Origin: Rhodocyclaceae bacterium | GTDB taxonomy: Bacteria; Pseudomonadota; Gammaproteobacteria; Burkholderiales; Rhodocyclaceae | Reading direction: 5' to 3' | Assembly (NCBI GenBank): GCA_016791085.1 | Contig: JAEUNN010000176.1 | Location: forward strand, 1 to 7,762 | Length of the DNA stretch: 7,762 nt | In this document: positions 6,288-7,762 of the stretch, piece after piece | Layout of the letters: each line of letters opens with the position of its first letter | How positions within the stretch are numbered: the first letter of the stretch is position 1 | Made by a program: the position numbers and the translations under genes | The notes under the pieces: model-generated | Told to the model about the DNA's origin: nothing | Database searches by the model: none | What the model saw: only the letters and a program-made list of their open reading frames with translations

Positions 6288-6295
6288 CCGCCCGC

Positions 6296-6312
6296 GCCCG
6301 GTATGGCCGGGC
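6296..6312 (+). other. 5' leader hairpin of the porin mRNA
   Basis: GCCCGG (6296-6301) pairs with CCGGGC (6307-6312) around the loop TATGG, 36 bases before the porin start. It would lie in the untranslated leader if transcription starts near 6294; a role in mRNA stability is possible but not shown. Confidence 0.3.
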
Positions 6313-6348
6313 CGCTTCCGGATCGAACCTTACCGCTTGGAGAAAACC

Positions 6349-7746
6349 ATGTATTTATCTGTTACGACGCGGGCCGTGCTGGCCTGTTTCGCGCCGCTCG
6401 TCGTCGCCGGCACGGTGCAGGCCGCGCCGCTCGACGACTTGCGCGCCGAAATTGCCGCACAAAAAGCCCGCCTGGAAAAGCTGGAGGAATTGCTGCAGGC
6501 CACCGCCGCGACCACCGCCGTGGCCAACAGAAAAGCCGAAGAAGCCACCCGAAAAGCCGACGAAGCATCCAAAACCGCTCAGGTGGCCGGCAGCGCCGAC
6601 AAGGGCGCACTCACCATGCCGAAAGGATTCACGATTTACGGCATCGCGGACGCCGGCGTGGAAATCGGCAACTATGGCCAAGGAAGCAAAACCCGTGTGC
6701 AGAGCGGCCTGGGTTCCGCGAGCCGGCTGGGTTTCAAGGGCGAGCGCAATTTCGGCGGCGATCTGACCGCTTATTTTCAGCTCGAAGCAGGCGTTTCCAT
6801 CGACAACGGACAAAACACCGGACATTCCAGCAATGTCAGCAATCCGGGTCAGGGCGCCGCTTCGTCCGCGTCCGTCAATACGACCGGCGTGGCGATTTTC
6901 TCGCGCAATACTTTCGTCGGTCTGAGCAGCAAGCGCTTCGGCGACCTGCGCTTCGGGCGCGACTATGCGCCGATTTATCTGCTGGCCAACGCGTCCGATC
7001 CATTCACCATAGGCGGCGCCACGGCCTTTCGTCTGTGGTCCAGCGCAGCCGCCAGCCGCTTCGACAACGGCGTGTATTATTCCACCCCGAAACTTGCCGG
7101 CCTGCAGGGCAAGATCGCCTGGTCGGCCGGCATGGAAAACAATAGCCGGGCCAATGTCGGCGTAACCGGCGGCGCCCCCGGCAACAGCAACACCGGCCCG
7201 GAGGACGAAGGCAAAGGATGGAGCGCCAGCGTCACCTATCAGAACGGCCCGCTTTATCTTGGCGCGGGTTACCTTTCGTTCATGCGCATGGGCACGGTGG
7301 CTGCACCCGCCACGGAAAATATCGAGCGCAGTTCATGGAACCTGGCGGCCACCTACGACCTGGATTTCGTGAAGCTTTATGCGCATTTCCTGCACGGCGA
7401 GGATACTCAGGAAGGCGCAGCCGTGCATAAGCCGCTGGATCGCGATATCTGGTGGCTGGGCGCCTCCGTGCCGTTCAAGGAACGCCACACCGTGCGCGCC
7501 GTGCTGGGCCATCTGGACGATCGCCGCTCTACCGACCGCGACTCCACCCACTACGGCCTGGGCTACGAATATGCGCTCGACGAAAAGACCGATATCTACG
7601 CCTACTATGCGCGCGTGACCAACAAGAACGGCGGCACCAATTCGCTCTGCGCCGGTGGCACCTGTCAAGGCTACGACAGCAGTTCCGGCCTGCCGGCGAA
7701 TTTCTCGCCGCGCAGTCTGATGATGGGCGGCCGCTATCGCTTTTAA
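6349..7746 (+). CDS. Outer-membrane porin with N-terminal coiled-coil extension
   Basis: General diffusion porin of the Gram-negative porin type. It is 465 aa, longer than typical Burkholderiales porins (about 350-400). Start at ATG 6349 with GGAG (6339-6342) and a six-base spacer; a TTG at 6337 overlaps that site and is rejected. Residues 1-25 are a signal peptide (cleavage likely after TVQA). Residues about 27-80 are a charged, Ala-rich coiled coil with a heptad repeat (RKAEEAT then RKADEAS, 61-74). The barrel begins at about 94 with FTIYGIADAGVEI and has typical strands SRLGFKGERNFGGDLTAYFQLEAG, RNTFVGLSSKRFGDLRFGRDYAP, and WNLAATYDLDFVKLYAHF, ending in RYRF with the terminal Phe used for outer-membrane insertion. 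Cys434 and Cys439 may form a loop disulfide. Phased repeats upstream suggest control by an OmpR-family regulator. Substrate not predictable. Confidence 0.93.
   Translation: MYLSVTTRAVLACFAPLVVAGTVQAAPLDDLRAEIAAQKARLEKLEELLQATAATTAVANRKAEEATRKADEASKTAQVAGSADKGALTMPKGFTIYGIADAGVEIGNYGQGSKTRVQSGLGSASRLGFKGERNFGGDLTAYFQLEAGVSIDNGQNTGHSSNVSNPGQGAASSASVNTTGVAIFSRNTFVGLSSKRFGDLRFGRDYAPIYLLANASDPFTIGGATAFRLWSSAAASRFDNGVYYSTPKLAGLQGKIAWSAGMENNSRANVGVTGGAPGNSNTGPEDEGKGWSASVTYQNGPLYLGAGYLSFMRMGTVAAPATENIERSSWNLAATYDLDFVKLYAHFLHGEDTQEGAAVHKPLDRDIWWLGASVPFKERHTVRAVLGHLDDRRSTDRDSTHYGLGYEYALDEKTDIYAYYARVTNKNGGTNSLCAGGTCQGYDSSSGLPANFSPRSLMMGGRYRF
6530..6571 (+). repeat. 21-bp tandem duplication inside the porin gene
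   Basis: GAAAAGCCGA at 6530-6539 recurs at 6551-6560, and GAAGC follows each copy (6541 and 6562). The 21-base period encodes two consecutive heptads, RKAEEAT and RKADEAS, so the coiled coil has probably grown by in-frame duplication. Confidence 0.6.
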
Positions 7747-7762
7747 TCGCGGCAGCAAGCAA

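Larger units (their letters stand above)
6209..6294. repeat. Pair of near-identical 17-bp direct repeats upstream of the porin
   Basis: CCGATTAATTCCGCGCG (6209-6225) and CCGATTAAATCCGCCCG (6278-6294) match at 15 of 17 positions, 69 bases apart. An exact 9-mer GCGCAAACC also occurs twice (6223-6231 and 6271-6279), overlapping these elements. They are A/T-rich islands in GC-rich DNA and may be promoter -10 regions or regulator sites. Confidence 0.55.
5875..6348. other. 474-base non-coding region between response regulator and porin
   Basis: I see no convincing gene here; the short open frames have no domain character and no good ribosome binding site. It contains several dyads: the hairpin at 5879-5895, CGGGAA/TTCCCG arms at 5915-5920 and 5935-5940, TTTGGC/GCCAAA at 6012-6017 and 6024-6029, and the large hairpin at 6074-6106. 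The porin-proximal 140 bases carry short direct repeats and a 5' leader hairpin. It most likely combines the end of the regulator transcript and the promoter region of the porin; an unannotated small RNA is possible. Confidence 0.6.

Noticed and set aside
6337..6348. TTG at 6337 as porin start
   Set aside because: It overlaps the GGAG ribosome binding site of the ATG at 6349, which gives a standard signal peptide.
6385..6387. Cys13 in the porin signal peptide (VLAC) as a lipobox
   Set aside because: A charged Arg lies too close upstream and a normal signal-peptidase I site (TVQA) follows; porins of this type are not lipoproteins.
1..7762. tRNA/rRNA genes, CRISPR arrays, insertion sequences
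   Set aside because: No cloverleaf, rRNA-like conserved stretches, regularly spaced repeats, transposase or terminal inverted repeats were seen.

Overview
The window is about two thirds G+C or higher, and all supported genes lie on the + strand. It reads as chromosome of a high-GC Gram-negative betaproteobacterium. The closest general fit is Burkholderiales, probably the Alcaligenaceae (Bordetella/Achromobacter-like). This is an inference from the NodT-EmrA-EmrB gene arrangement, the 'gram-negative porin' barrel style (YGIADAGVEI near the barrel start, RYRF at the C-terminus) and base composition. No genome match was run.

Region 1 (1-4127) is a tripartite drug-efflux operon: an outer-membrane factor of the NodT family (5' end outside the window), a periplasmic EmrA/HlyD-type adaptor, and a 14-helix EmrB/DHA2 major facilitator. 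Gaps are 25 and 60 bases and each downstream gene has a clear ribosome binding site. Together they would form a channel from the cytoplasmic membrane through the periplasm to the outside, driven by the proton gradient.

Region 2 (4128-4712) holds a 9-bp inverted repeat just after emrB, then a small gene with a strong ribosome binding site. Its 155-aa product looks like a degenerate receiver domain, with Glu at the phospho-acceptor position and no conserved Lys. A perfect 9-bp GC hairpin lies six bases after its stop.

Region 3 (4713-5874) contains an A/T-richer stretch with phased GCAA repeats, a possible 76-aa leader ORF with a good ribosome binding site, and a complete OmpR-family response regulator whose own ribosome binding site is poor. 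No sensor kinase is present in the window.

Region 4 (5875-6348) is a 474-base non-coding stretch rich in dyads and short repeats, including a 33-base near-perfect hairpin. Upstream of the last gene are 11-bp-phased direct repeats, the layout OmpR-family regulators bind. Region 5 (6349-7746) is a porin with a signal peptide, an unusual N-terminal coiled-coil segment, a beta-barrel and a terminal Phe.

The most interesting reading is a response regulator / porin pair linked by candidate operator repeats, with a related motif also upstream of the regulator. The unphosphorylatable receiver-like protein between the efflux operon and the regulator is the least familiar component.
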